A model generated the notes under the pieces. That model was not told where the DNA came from. It made no database searches and worked only from the letters and a program-made list of their open reading frames with translations. Shown in pieces: positions 53,180 to 61,761 of a stretch of 64,000 bases of DNA. Every line of letters begins with the position of its first letter. Within the stretch, counting starts at the first letter, position 1. This DNA comes from CAZDVQ01 sp964508975 (GTDB lineage Bacteria; Bacteroidota; Bacteroidia; Chitinophagales; Saprospiraceae): positions 23,859-87,858 of the forward strand of contig CAZDVQ010000014.1 in the NCBI GenBank assembly GCA_964508975.1. Direction: 5' to 3'. The translations under genes were made by a program, and so were the position numbers.

Positions 53180-53369
53180 GGGGGCCTCCCCTCGCGTTGC
53201 TCGGGGCGCTACGTTGCGCGGCTCGCTGTCGCTCGGCCCGCGTTGCGGTCTGGCCCTGCGGGCCACCGAGCTATTTGCAGGAGCAAATAGTTCGCTCGTT
53301 ACAAATGTACATTGAGTACATTTGTTTTTGCTAAGCAAAACCACTTCGCTCATACATCGCTAGGCCAGA
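53180..53369 (-). repeat. GC-rich dispersed element, copy J, with three perfect hairpins inside
   Basis: T-rich lead and GGGGGCCTCCCCTCGCG, then CGCTACGTTGCGCGGCTCGC, GCTCGGCCCGCGTTGCGG, TGGCCCTGCGGGCCACC as in copies A, E and K (reversed). The core is split: CTATTTGC/GCAAATAG (53271-53290), ACAAATGTAC/GTACATTTGT (53301-53325) and TTTTGCT/AGCAAAA (53326-53340) follow before the closing CATCGCTAGGCC (53356-53367). Confidence 0.75.
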
Positions 53370-53410
53370 TGTTAGTTATGAGAGCAGAGGGCTGAGAGCA
53401 GAGTGGATAA

Positions 53411-53614
53411 AATTCATCCTCAAATCCCCTTATCCTCAAATCCCCTTATCCTCAAATCCCCTTATCCTCAAATCCCCTTATCCTCANNNNNNNNNNNNNN
53501 NNNNNNNNNNNNNNNNNNNNNNNNNNNNNNNNNNNNNNNNNNNNNNNNNNNNNNNNNNNNNNNNNNNNNNNNNNNNNNNNNNNNNNAATCCCCACATCCT
53601 CAAATCCCCACATC
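53411..53614. repeat. 16-bp tandem array containing a 100-N assembly gap
   Basis: CTCAAATCCCCTTATC repeats about four times from 53419 to 53486, then N from 53487 to 53586 (exactly 100), then a variant unit (CTCAAATCCCCACATC). The true array length is unknown; the gap was probably caused by this repeat. Confidence 0.9.
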
Positions 53615-55165
53615 CTAATCCCTGACAAGCACCACCTTCTCGCTTTGTAGTACCCGCCCGCTGGACGCGTCGTACAGTTGTAGCAGGTACATGCCCGCGG
53701 GTAAATCATCGAGACTGACGCTGGTAGTACCTGAACCCGCTGGTGCCGACCAGCGCCGCAGTTCTTGGCCCTGTAAATCAAGCAGGCGGAAACGACTGCC
53801 CTGGGCCTCTGGCTCCGTGAGCGTGGCCTGCACGTGCAGGTAGCCCCGTGCCGGGTTGGGGTAGCAAACCATGCGGGGTGGCGGGTTCGCCGTGGCACTT
53901 GTACCGATGTTGGGGTTACAGCCTGGCACTAGGCAACCCACCGAGTCGGTGCGCAGCAACCAGCCCCAGTGACCCAGCGTGGGCGAGCTGGTGGCCCGGT
54001 CAAACAGGTAGCCGCAGGCCACGATGTCGCCGTTGGGCAGTTGCGCCAGGTCGTAGAGGTAATGGTCCACGTAACCAGGGCCCTGGAAGTTGCGGTAGTA
54101 CTGGCTCCACAGGCTATCGCCCTGCGGCGACAGGCAGAGCAACCAGCCCAGTATGTCCGTTGAATCGGGTAAACGGGTACCCCCGGCCACCAGGTAGTTC
54201 CCGTCCCGCAGGCGGATGAAGCTATGTGCCTGTAGGCTTTGGTCGGGGATGCCATAGTTTCTACGATTTTGTACATTATAATTCGTATCAACTTCGAAAA
54301 AAGATACCTGTGATTTAAAAGTTGTATTGGGAAAACGTTCCGCCCAATAGCCAATACAAGCTACATTTCCCTCCATTGTATAAAGTAATTCCATGTTGAA
54401 GCCCATTTTGAAACTCTCAGGAAATAATTGGTCATCAACGATATTTCCCAAACTATCCAGTACCATAAGGACAGTATTCCTCACTTGTAATGCCCATGGA
54501 GTGGTGTTGCTGGTTCCCATCTCTCCAAATACCAAAAGTTCCCCTTGCCTCTCAGCAATATTATGCAAGGAAAACTTAGGTGTGACGGTACTTTGTGTGT
54601 AGTATTCCCTCCTCCAGATTTCGTTGCCGTTGGGGTCGGTACGGATGACCGCTACACGGTCAAAGTTGTAGCAGTTCAAGCCCATGACTATATCCCCGTT
54701 GGGTAACTCGCACAGGGCGGAGGTTTGGTACTGGTCTGGGTTTCCTGGGGGGCTGAACAATTTGTACCAGAGTGTGTCTCCAGTTTGAGGGTTTATTTTG
54801 GTGAGGAAGGCATCGCGGTTGTTTCCTGCCCCAGATAGTAATAGACCGTTATCTATTGTTTTTAGCATGATGCCGTATGCAGGCTGGCTAACAGTATCAC
54901 CGTAGTTAAATCCGTATGTATTTTCCCATAGTTTATCACCTGTTAAACTAAATTTTGCCAGGTAGCCTTCCGTGCGGTTATTGGGCACTGAGTCGGAGGC
55001 CACGTCTGCCAGGTAGATTGAGTTATCGTGTAAAACAAGGGAGGATACCAGGGTTCCCCTGTCGTCATTGTACCTGAACTTCAAATTGTACTTGTCCTGG
55101 GCTTTTAACGGTAAGGTAATTGCCAACAAAAGCGTGGCTATACCTATGTATATATATGTTTTCAT
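53615..55165 (-). CDS. Secreted protein with T9SS type A sorting domain
   Basis: 516 residues from ATG at 55165 (the longer frame lacks a sensible signal peptide). Signal peptide IATLLLAITLPLKAQ. The body is a repeat of propeller-like blades (GYLAKFSLTGDKLWENTYG, LLLSGAGNNRDAFLTKINPQ, DIVACGYLFDRATS), resembling secreted bacterial delta-60/PQQ-like propeller proteins. The C-terminal 75 residues are a Por_Secre_tail: VCYPNPARGYLHVQA, LLDLQGQELRRW, LPAGMYLLQLYD, EKVVLVRD. Cargo for T9SS, either released or anchored to the outer membrane. Base composition is richer in GC at the sorting-domain end than in the middle. The stop abuts the tandem array and gap. Confidence 0.88.
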   Translation of the reverse strand: MKTYIYIGIATLLLAITLPLKAQDKYNLKFRYNDDRGTLVSSLVLHDNSIYLADVASDSVPNNRTEGYLAKFSLTGDKLWENTYGFNYGDTVSQPAYGIMLKTIDNGLLLSGAGNNRDAFLTKINPQTGDTLWYKLFSPPGNPDQYQTSALCELPNGDIVMGLNCYNFDRVAVIRTDPNGNEIWRREYYTQSTVTPKFSLHNIAERQGELLVFGEMGTSNTTPWALQVRNTVLMVLDSLGNIVDDQLFPESFKMGFNMELLYTMEGNVACIGYWAERFPNTTFKSQVSFFEVDTNYNVQNRRNYGIPDQSLQAHSFIRLRDGNYLVAGGTRLPDSTDILGWLLCLSPQGDSLWSQYYRNFQGPGYVDHYLYDLAQLPNGDIVACGYLFDRATSSPTLGHWGWLLRTDSVGCLVPGCNPNIGTSATANPPPRMVCYPNPARGYLHVQATLTEPEAQGSRFRLLDLQGQELRRWSAPAGSGTTSVSLDDLPAGMYLLQLYDASSGRVLQSEKVVLVRD

Positions 55166-55235
55166 GCGCTTTTCCTTTGATGAAAATTGGGCGAACGCGG
55201 TTAAACTACCGCGCCCGCCCAATCAAAATTTTAAG

Positions 55236-55616
55236 TTATCGTACTTGTACTTTCACCGACTTGATCAAGGCTCCACCCGCTTCCAACTGCACCAGGTAGG
55301 TTCCTGGGCTTAGGCCACGGGTATCCCAAACCTGTAGGCCAGCGGTGCCTTCCACGGCTTGCTCGTACACCGTGCGGCCATTGCTGTCACTTACTCGCAG
55401 GGTAGCACTGGTCAACAGCTCCGCCAGGCGTAACTCCATGCTCAGGTAATCCTCGGCAGGGTTAGGGTAACAGGTCAATGCCGACATTTCCTGGATTACC
55501 AGTTGCAGGGCCGGGGCTGCTTGCCGCGCCGAGATGGATGCCTGCAAGGCTGGCGGCAGCAGGGGTTCTTGGTCTTGTTGTGGTAAACCGGCTGCCGTTC
55601 TTTGGTTCGTGGTCAT
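55236..55616 (-). CDS. Short protein consisting mainly of a T9SS type A sorting domain
   Basis: 126 residues from ATG at 55616. About 45 residues of Gln/Ala/Pro-rich sequence (LPQQDQEPLLPPALQASISARQ) precede a complete Por_Secre_tail (LTCYPNPAEDYLSMELRLA, VSDSNGRTVYEQ, LSPGTYLVQLEAGGALIKSVKV). There is no Sec signal peptide, so as written it could not reach the T9SS. Either the start is wrong, the N-terminal part of a gene was lost, or it acts otherwise. TAACTTTG on the minus strand (55640-55633) 17 bp upstream of the ATG suggests real transcription. It precedes the larger type A cargo gene by 70 bp on the same strand. Confidence 0.65.
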   Translation of the reverse strand: MTTNQRTAAGLPQQDQEPLLPPALQASISARQAAPALQLVIQEMSALTCYPNPAEDYLSMELRLAELLTSATLRVSDSNGRTVYEQAVEGTAGLQVWDTRGLSPGTYLVQLEAGGALIKSVKVQVR

Positions 55617-56094
55617 ACTTTTCAATTTTAGCCAAAGTTAATCAAACCCTAACACACTACGCTAATTTTAGCGAAAATTTTGCGTAAGGCTGTTTTTGCT
55701 GAAAGCGAAATTAGCTAAATCTCAAAAATCGCTAATTACTTGGGGGCCTGGCGTGCCCATTCATCGGGCGCACACGCAGGTGCCCCCTACGCATCATTAA
55801 CCATTCCATTGCCCTTGTTGGCGTCCCCGCCAACAAGCAGTAAAACAGGGCAAATGATATGTAAACTTGTACGGCCGTTGGCGGGGACGCCAACAGCGGC
55901 AATGGTGGGTAAAAACGGCGGCTCCGCCGCCGTTTCCGCGCCAGCGATGTGGAGCGGTGGCCCGCAGGGCCAGACCGCAACGCGGGCCGAGCGAACAGCG
56001 AGCCGCGCAACGTAGCGACGGCCGTAGGCCGGGGCGCCCAAAACGACTAAATGATTAATGATAAAATGATTAAATGACGGATATCAGCTGCTTT
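55617..56094. repeat. 478-bp intergenic stretch with GC-rich element K and paired 18-bp palindromes
   Basis: 55938-56043 is a near-copy of element E (AGCGATGTGGAGCGGTGGCC, GCAGGGCCAGACCGC, GCCGAGCGAACAGCGAGCCG, GCAACGTAGCGACGG, ending GGGGCGCCC and an A-run), then an AATGATTAATGATAA word array. 55741-55792 looks like a fragment of another copy. Two oppositely oriented copies of a GTTGGCG/CGCCAAC palindrome occur at 55817-55834 and 55877-55894. No gene seen. Confidence 0.7.
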
Positions 56095-58128
56095 TTACAC
56101 CCCCAACCGGTCTAGCACGAATGCGAATTCAAATGCGGCTTCTTTAATGGCATCGTAGCGGCCAGATGCGCCCTGGTGGCCCGCTCCCATGTTGGTTTTC
56201 ATCAGGATGCCAGCGTGCTGAGGATTCAAATACCGTAGCTTGGCGCACCATTTGGCAGGCTCCCAGTACTGCACGCGGGGGTCGTTTAAGCCAGCGGTGA
56301 TGAGCAAATCAGGATATTGCGCAGCCTGGACATTATCATACGGCGCGTAGCTTTTCATGTATTGGTAATACTCGGTCTCGTTGGGGTTACCCCACTCCTC
56401 GTACTCGGCCACGGTGAGTGGTATGCTAGGGTCGAGCATGGTGTTCATCACATCCACGAAGGGCACGAGGGCCAAAACGGCCTTGAACAAATCAGGGCGC
56501 ATATTCATAACGGCACCCATGAGCAAACCACCGGCCGAACCGCCGCGAATGGCCAGTTTCTCGGGCTGGGTATAGCCCTTGGCTATCAAGGTCTCGGCAC
56601 AGCGGATAAAATCAGTAAAGGTGTTGCGTTTTTTCAAAAACTTGCCATCGTAGTACCACTGGCGGCCCATCTCTCCCCCACCCCGTATGTGGGCCACGGC
56701 CACCACCAGGCCACGGTCGAGCAAGCTGAGGCGCAGGCTTGAAAAATAAGGGTCGTAGCAAATGCCATACGAACCGTAACCTTGCAGCAAACAAGGCTGT
56801 TGGCCGTTGAGCGCCAAATCCTTGCGGTACACCAGCGATATTGGAATTTGGGTACCGTCATCGGCAGTAGCCCAGATGCGGTAGGTTTTGTAACGTGTTC
56901 GGTCAAAATCGCCGAGCACCTCGCTTTCTTTGAGCAGGATACGCTCGTGGGTATGGAGGTTATAATCGTAAACACCTTTGGGGCTGAGCATCGACTCGTA
57001 GCTAAAACGAATCAACTCGGTGTCGAAATTAGGGTTGCTGTCCAGGTGTACGCTGCGCACTTCCTCGGGCAGCTCGATGTCCCAGCTGTGTTGGTCGTGT
57101 ATGCGCAGTACGCGCAGGCTCTGGTAGCCGTTTACGCGTATGCCCATAACCAGGTGGTTGGCAAAAGCATCGATACTTTCAATCATGATGGCGGGATCAT
57201 GGGGCACCACCAAGGCCCAGTGTTCGCGTTGAATTTGGTCCTGCGCACAACGATACACACAAAAGTTGAGGGCTTGTTCATTGCTGAGGATGTAAAAATC
57301 GTCGCCAAGCGGCTCGATGCTATATTCTACATCTTTCTGGCGGGTTGCCAGGCAGGTAAAAGCTTGGTGCGGGGTTTGCGCCGAAAGGAAATGGCACTCG
57401 CTGGTGGTTTTGCTGTTCAGGGAACCGAGGATCCAGCGTTTGTCGCGGCTGCGGCTGAGGCCCATGAAGTAAAGGCCATCCAGTTCTTCGAGTTTGAGTT
57501 GGTCTTGGCTTTTATCCGAGCCCAGCGTGTGGCACCAAATCTGGTATGGGCGATGTGTGTCGTCGAGGGCCAGGTAAAATATGGCGCTGCTGGCGGCATC
57601 CCAAACGATGGGGCCCGCGGTGGCCTCGATGGTATCGCTTAAATTCTGGTTGCTGTGTAGGTCTTTGATGTACACGTCGTACTTTTCATCGCCTTTGAGG
57701 TCGATGCTGTAGGCCAATTTATCCTGCTGGTCGTTGACGGAGAAAGCACCGAGGCTGAAATATTCGCTACCTTCGGCCAATTGGTTACAATCCAGCAGGA
57801 GCTGTTCGGGAGCATCCTCGGCTAGGGTTTTACGGCAGTAGATGGGATAGTTTTTGCCTTGCTCGGTGCGGGAGTAGTACAGGAAATCGCCACGGCGCAC
57901 GGGTACGCTGAGGTCGGTTTCTTTGATGCGGCCCAACATCTCGGTATAAAGGGTTTCTTGCAGGGCTTCGGTATGGGCCATGGCGGCTTTGGCGTAGGCG
58001 TTCTCCGCCTCGATATATTCGATAACCTCGGGGTTTGTTTTTTCGCGCAGCCAGAAGTAGTGATCAGGCTCGGTGATATTGTGGATGGTATCGGTATGTG
58101 GGATGCGTTTAGCGGTTGGCGTATTCAT
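56095..58128 (-). CDS. Oligopeptidase B (S9A family serine peptidase)
   Basis: 677 residues from ATG at 58128 (the longer frame requires TTG at 58152). Propeller domain about 1-400 (begins RIPHTDTIHNITEPDHYFWLRE), then alpha/beta hydrolase catalytic domain: YGSYGICYDPYFSSLRLSLL, HIRGGGEMGRQWY, nucleophile in RGGSAGGLLMGAV, acid LNDPRVQYWEP and His in GAGHQGASGRYD. Cuts short peptides after basic residues in characterised members. No signal peptide in this start; cytoplasmic. A TATATTTG box sits at 58157-58150 on the minus strand. Divergent from the stress protein gene. Confidence 0.95.
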   Translation of the reverse strand: MNTPTAKRIPHTDTIHNITEPDHYFWLREKTNPEVIEYIEAENAYAKAAMAHTEALQETLYTEMLGRIKETDLSVPVRRGDFLYYSRTEQGKNYPIYCRKTLAEDAPEQLLLDCNQLAEGSEYFSLGAFSVNDQQDKLAYSIDLKGDEKYDVYIKDLHSNQNLSDTIEATAGPIVWDAASSAIFYLALDDTHRPYQIWCHTLGSDKSQDQLKLEELDGLYFMGLSRSRDKRWILGSLNSKTTSECHFLSAQTPHQAFTCLATRQKDVEYSIEPLGDDFYILSNEQALNFCVYRCAQDQIQREHWALVVPHDPAIMIESIDAFANHLVMGIRVNGYQSLRVLRIHDQHSWDIELPEEVRSVHLDSNPNFDTELIRFSYESMLSPKGVYDYNLHTHERILLKESEVLGDFDRTRYKTYRIWATADDGTQIPISLVYRKDLALNGQQPCLLQGYGSYGICYDPYFSSLRLSLLDRGLVVAVAHIRGGGEMGRQWYYDGKFLKKRNTFTDFIRCAETLIAKGYTQPEKLAIRGGSAGGLLMGAVMNMRPDLFKAVLALVPFVDVMNTMLDPSIPLTVAEYEEWGNPNETEYYQYMKSYAPYDNVQAAQYPDLLITAGLNDPRVQYWEPAKWCAKLRYLNPQHAGILMKTNMGAGHQGASGRYDAIKEAAFEFAFVLDRLGV

Positions 58129-58282
58129 GGAACGGTGATTATTGAGGCACAAATATAATTAAGTACTGGGGCATATAACTCCTTTCAAAAAATTACATAA
58201 TATTTACACAACATATTAGGGTAACATGCATAAGTTGCGTACCTTTAAGTATCAATAAAGAGCCTCTAAAACCATACACAAC

Positions 58283-59122
58283 ATGAAAACAATTATAGTT
58301 CCAACCGACTTCTCGGAGGTATCGCAAAATGCCTTCCATTACGCCTATGATTTAGCAGAACAACTAGGCGAGCACCGCATTCTGTTGTTGCACACTTACC
58401 GCCCGGTGATGGACGTAAACAGCCCATTGGTTTTGATTCCACCGGTAAGCGACCCTGCTACCCTGCGCGACTGGTTTTTCGCCAAGTTCTTGGAGCAAAG
58501 CCGTACCGAGGACATGAAAGGCGGTCAAGTACAAGTTGACTGTGAAGTGCGTTTGGGTTTTGCCATTGACGAGATTGTAGAATTGAGCCGTGAAGATGCT
58601 ACTGCATTCGTGGTTATGGGCACCAAAGGCGAGCACAATTTGGCCGAAAAAGTATTTGGTAGCATTACCAGTGGCGTTATCCAACGTTCATTTGCGCCCG
58701 TTATCGTGGTTCCGGAAGATGCTGAATTTAAAGGTTTCCGCAAAGTAGCATACGGTGTTGACCACGAGGCTGCCGACAAGGATGCTATCTTCAAACTGCT
58801 GCGTTTCGCGGGTCAGTTCAGGTCAGAGCTACATTTTGTCAATGTAAACGAATCAGACAAAGAGGCCGAGACCGTCATTGAAAAAGTAGTAGAATCTGTG
58901 ATGGAAGAAAGCAAGGCAGCCCTTTCGTTCAAAATTGCCAGTATTGACGGCGATAGTTTGCACAGTGCTTTAAATGCCTATACGGATGAGCATTATATCG
59001 ATTTGTTGGCCATGGCTACGCATCGCAAGAGTTTCTTCGAAAGGTTATTCAACCATAGCTCTACCACGGAGATGGCCTTAAACACATCATTGCCGCTTTT
59101 AGTACTGTACAACGAAGACTAG
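58283..59122 (+). CDS. Universal stress protein (two Usp domains)
   Basis: 279 residues. First Usp domain about 1-150: MKTIIVPTDFSEVSQNAFHYAYDLAEQ at the start and VVMGTKGEHNLAEKVFGSITSGVIQRSFAPVIVVPE-like end, including the G-x2-G-x9-G(S/T) ATP-binding pattern (GTKGEHNLAEKVFGSIT). The second half about 155-279 is a degenerate Usp domain (ELHFVNVNESD, LLAMATHRKSFFERLFNHSST). Common stress-resistance protein; no genes nearby point to a specific partner. Divergent from the peptidase, 154-bp gap. Confidence 0.93.
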   Translation: MKTIIVPTDFSEVSQNAFHYAYDLAEQLGEHRILLLHTYRPVMDVNSPLVLIPPVSDPATLRDWFFAKFLEQSRTEDMKGGQVQVDCEVRLGFAIDEIVELSREDATAFVVMGTKGEHNLAEKVFGSITSGVIQRSFAPVIVVPEDAEFKGFRKVAYGVDHEAADKDAIFKLLRFAGQFRSELHFVNVNESDKEAETVIEKVVESVMEESKAALSFKIASIDGDSLHSALNAYTDEHYIDLLAMATHRKSFFERLFNHSSTTEMALNTSLPLLVLYNED

Positions 59123-59364
59123 TTGTAGACCGAAAACAGCATTTCAGGAGCTTGAATAAACTTCGGTTAAACAAATACTTTCAAAAACTACTTAAACAAA
59201 ATTGTTTTTATCATAATACTTAAATTACTGATTATTAATAATTTAAAAAAATATGGTTATTTTTTTTCGACGCTGCGGTAACGTTCTGACAACCATTTGT
59301 ATTAAATGACGTACTTAGTTCAAAAGAGAGTGTGTAAAATTAATCCCAATCCCAACTTATTATT

Positions 59365-59958
59365 ATGAAAAAGTCATTTAACTATCTTGCAATCCTTTCT
59401 GTAGTTTTCGCCATGTTCTTTATGGCAAGTTGTTCAACCACTGCTAACCAAAAAGCTAAATCTGGACAAGAATTGTTCAGCGAATACATGCAGAAGACTC
59501 AATCGCTCCAGGACAACATGGGCACATCGCTCCGCGGTGGTGCTGCTGAAAGTGCTGATGGCGACGACGAAGGCGCCGCAGCCGCTAAAGAAGCGCTTGT
59601 TGGTGGCATGAGTGCTTACAACAGCCGTAACTACGCACAAGCGATTACTGCATTTGAAACTGCACTTGCACAAAATGCAAACTTGCAACAAGCTCGTTTC
59701 TACTTGGGTGCTTCTTACTTGTCAGTTGACAATTTAGACAAAGCTCAAGACCAGTTCAAAGTGTTGCTCCAAAACGAGAACTCTTACTTCTATGATCAAT
59801 CACAGTGGTATGCTGCGCTTGTTCACGTGAACAAAAACGAGTTGAAAGAAAGCAAAGTGTTGCTTGAGGCTATCATCGCCAATAAAGACCACTACTGCCG
59901 CGACCTCGCCAACAACTTGATTGGTCAAGTTGAATGGATGCTTGAAAACGGTTACTAG
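59365..59958 (+). CDS. TPR lipoprotein
   Basis: 197 residues. Lipobox FMASC with Cys23, a disordered Gly/Ala/Asp linker (SLRGGAAESADGDDEGAAAA), then two TPR-like units (ALVGGMSAYNSRNYAQAITAF and QARFYLGASYLSVDNLDKAQD) and a third helical pair. Outer-membrane-facing or periplasmic protein-interaction role is likely, partner unknown. The strong bidirectional terminator after the stop and AT-rich leader make it monocistronic. Confidence 0.88.
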   Translation: MKKSFNYLAILSVVFAMFFMASCSTTANQKAKSGQELFSEYMQKTQSLQDNMGTSLRGGAAESADGDDEGAAAAKEALVGGMSAYNSRNYAQAITAFETALAQNANLQQARFYLGASYLSVDNLDKAQDQFKVLLQNENSYFYDQSQWYAALVHVNKNELKESKVLLEAIIANKDHYCRDLANNLIGQVEWMLENGY

Positions 59959-59971
59959 GATTAACCACCCC

Positions 59972-60010
59972 AAAAAAAAGCCGCTCCAGTGTCTGGAGCG
60001 GCTTTTTTTT
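59972..60010 (+). terminator. Bidirectional Rho-independent terminator
   Basis: GCCGCTCCAG/CTGGAGCGGC stem with a 3-nt loop, extended by A-run and T-run on both sides (18 bp in all). Serves the TPR lipoprotein gene. Confidence 0.95.
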
Positions 60011-60153
60011 GTTCTTAATCCAACTTTTCACTAGGTTGTGTTTAACGTTTGGTCGGAATGCATCGTTATCCAATTCGTACATTCCTATTTGCAAGCTTAA
60101 TTTTTTGCACCGACAAATCGGAACATTACTTTTATGATTCCAAACGATTAAAC

Positions 60154-60645
60154 ATGAAAACCTTATTCCCTTTAACCATCTTTGCCTGTATAGCTTTTAC
60201 AGCCTGCGAACCTGAAAACATACCGGAGCCCAGTCCAACCATATACTTCAGCGGATTAACTCAAACCGACGTTAATGGGCAGCTTTTAAGCATGGATAGT
60301 AGCGATTGGAGTACCTCAGAAGCATGGACCATACAGGAAGCCGGTTTATTTAATACAAGTTATCAAAATCATTGTAGCCCTGAGCAGCCGCTGAGTATAA
60401 GCTTGTACCCAAACCCAAACAACGGTGTATTTGTACTACAGTTGAGCAAGGCCCCAACAACACGTTTAGCCTTCAGGGTAGTAGACGAAGGGTTCAACAC
60501 CATAATAAGCAGGGATTCGGTTTACAGCAGTACGGTAAACATCAACATGAGCACCTTTGGTATTCAAGATACCGTGAGGATGTACTACAAGTTTATAGAA
60601 AACAACTGCGAATTTAGAGGCCACGGTGATATCCTAATCCAATAA
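60154..60645 (+). CDS. Lipoprotein with T9SS-tail-like C-terminus
   Basis: 163 residues from ATG at 60154 (the longer frame has no signal peptide). Lipobox FTAC with Cys18, then EPENIPEPSPTIYFSG. The C-terminal half, SLYPNPNNGVFVLQLSKAP, looks like the first part of a type A sorting domain but the rest (FRVVDEGFNTIISRD, FGIQDTVRMYYKF, FRGHGDILIQ) diverges. A lipoprotein and a T9SS tail are unusual together, so the tail is probably a remnant or a related Ig-like domain. Its last 12 bp overlap the 3' end of kdsB on the other strand. Confidence 0.7.
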   Translation: MKTLFPLTIFACIAFTACEPENIPEPSPTIYFSGLTQTDVNGQLLSMDSSDWSTSEAWTIQEAGLFNTSYQNHCSPEQPLSISLYPNPNNGVFVLQLSKAPTTRLAFRVVDEGFNTIISRDSVYSSTVNINMSTFGIQDTVRMYYKFIENNCEFRGHGDILIQ

Positions 60646-61368
60646 ACGAGCTGCACGCTCCAAATCAGCGGGTGTATCTATCCCGAACGCATGTTTATCG
60701 GTTTCAGAAACATAGATACTTAAGCCATGCTCTAGCCAGCGCAACTGTTCCAGCGACTCAGCTTGCTCTAGCGCCCCTACTTTCATGTGCTGTATTACGG
60801 GCAATACTTTTGTGCGGAAGGCATACACGCCAACATGTTGATAATATTGAACCGTGGCGGCTTGTACGGCATCCCGGACATAAGGTATTGGTGCTCGACT
60901 GAAATACAGCGCCTTACCCGATTGCCCTGCAAAGACAACCTTGACTATATTAGGATTATCGGCTTGGGCTTTATCATGAAGTTTAACCATCAAGGTTGCG
61001 ATATCGCAACTAGCTTGTTGTTCAAAAACATGTACCAGTTGTTCAATTTGAGCAGGCTCAATAAATGGCTCATCTCCTTGCACATTTATAAGAATATCGT
61101 ATTCCTTTGACAAGGTAAAATAAGCTTCTATACAGCGGTCGGTACCGCTTTGGAGTTGAGCGCTGGTCATCACGACGTTTGCTCCAAAAGACCTAGCCAC
61201 TGTAGCAATCCGTTCATCATCTGTAGCAATCACTACATCTAGGCCGCGTACTTTTGATACTTGCTCGTATACCCTTTGTATCATCGTTTTGCCACCCAGC
61301 ATGGCCAAAGGCTTGCCAGGAAAACGCGTTGAGGCATATCGTGCAGGTATGATAGCAAGTACTTTCAA
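60634..61368 (-). CDS. kdsB: 3-deoxy-manno-octulosonate cytidylyltransferase
   Basis: 244 residues. IIPARYASTRFPGKPLAMLGGKTMIQRVYE at the start, IATDDERI, QLQSGTDRC, DILINVQGDEPFI and the C-terminal IDTPADLERA match KdsB. Activates Kdo as CMP-Kdo for lipid A core assembly, so a lipopolysaccharide-type outer membrane is present. Last gene of the fabI > Pro-rich > membrane protein > kdsB run; its start is directly after the stop of the membrane protein gene (no gap). Confidence 0.97.
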   Translation of the reverse strand: MKVLAIIPARYASTRFPGKPLAMLGGKTMIQRVYEQVSKVRGLDVVIATDDERIATVARSFGANVVMTSAQLQSGTDRCIEAYFTLSKEYDILINVQGDEPFIEPAQIEQLVHVFEQQASCDIATLMVKLHDKAQADNPNIVKVVFAGQSGKALYFSRAPIPYVRDAVQAATVQYYQHVGVYAFRTKVLPVIQHMKVGALEQAESLEQLRWLEHGLSIYVSETDKHAFGIDTPADLERAARLLD

Positions 61369-61761
61369 CTATCGGCGGTGTTTTAAATACAAGAAACGAA
61401 GTGTAAATGGCGCATAAAAAAACAACATACAAAGTGCTAGATAGCCGTTGTTGAGTTTAGCACCTGGATTAATATTTAGCAAACTGGCCACCAGATTAGC
61501 CAACATGAACACATATAAAATCAAACTCAATGCAGGTAAAATCAAACAGAGCCAGTTGGCATCGGGCAGGGATAAAGACCGCCACCAAGGGCCAATAGCC
61601 AGGGAGCCCAAGATGATGCCCACCGGTAAAGCATAGCTTATGATTAAGCCCACCATATCGTTATGGAAGGGCAAGCAACGACAGATGGCCACAAAAAAAC
61701 ACAGGGATGAGCCTAAGCCCAACCCTGTGGTAAATATAGTAAGTTTGTTTAACGCAGGCAT
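61369..61761 (-). CDS. Small four-helix membrane protein
   Basis: 130 residues with four hydrophobic helices (about 8-28, 35-57, 68-95, 104-123), ending RFLYLKHRR. I recognise no family. It overlaps the upstream Pro-rich gene by 1 bp (TAATG) and touches the kdsB start, so all three are probably translated from one message. Predicted inner-membrane protein; function unknown. Confidence 0.82.
   Translation of the reverse strand: MPALNKLTIFTTGLGLGSSLCFFVAICRCLPFHNDMVGLIISYALPVGIILGSLAIGPWWRSLSLPDANWLCLILPALSLILYVFMLANLVASLLNINPGAKLNNGYLALCMLFFYAPFTLRFLYLKHRR

Noticed and set aside
53419..53486. 16-bp tandem repeats considered as CRISPR
   Set aside because: Repeats are head-to-tail without unique spacers, and no cas genes are present.
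56782..57642. 286-codon plus-strand frame
   Set aside because: Antisense to the oligopeptidase B gene, whose motifs are complete.
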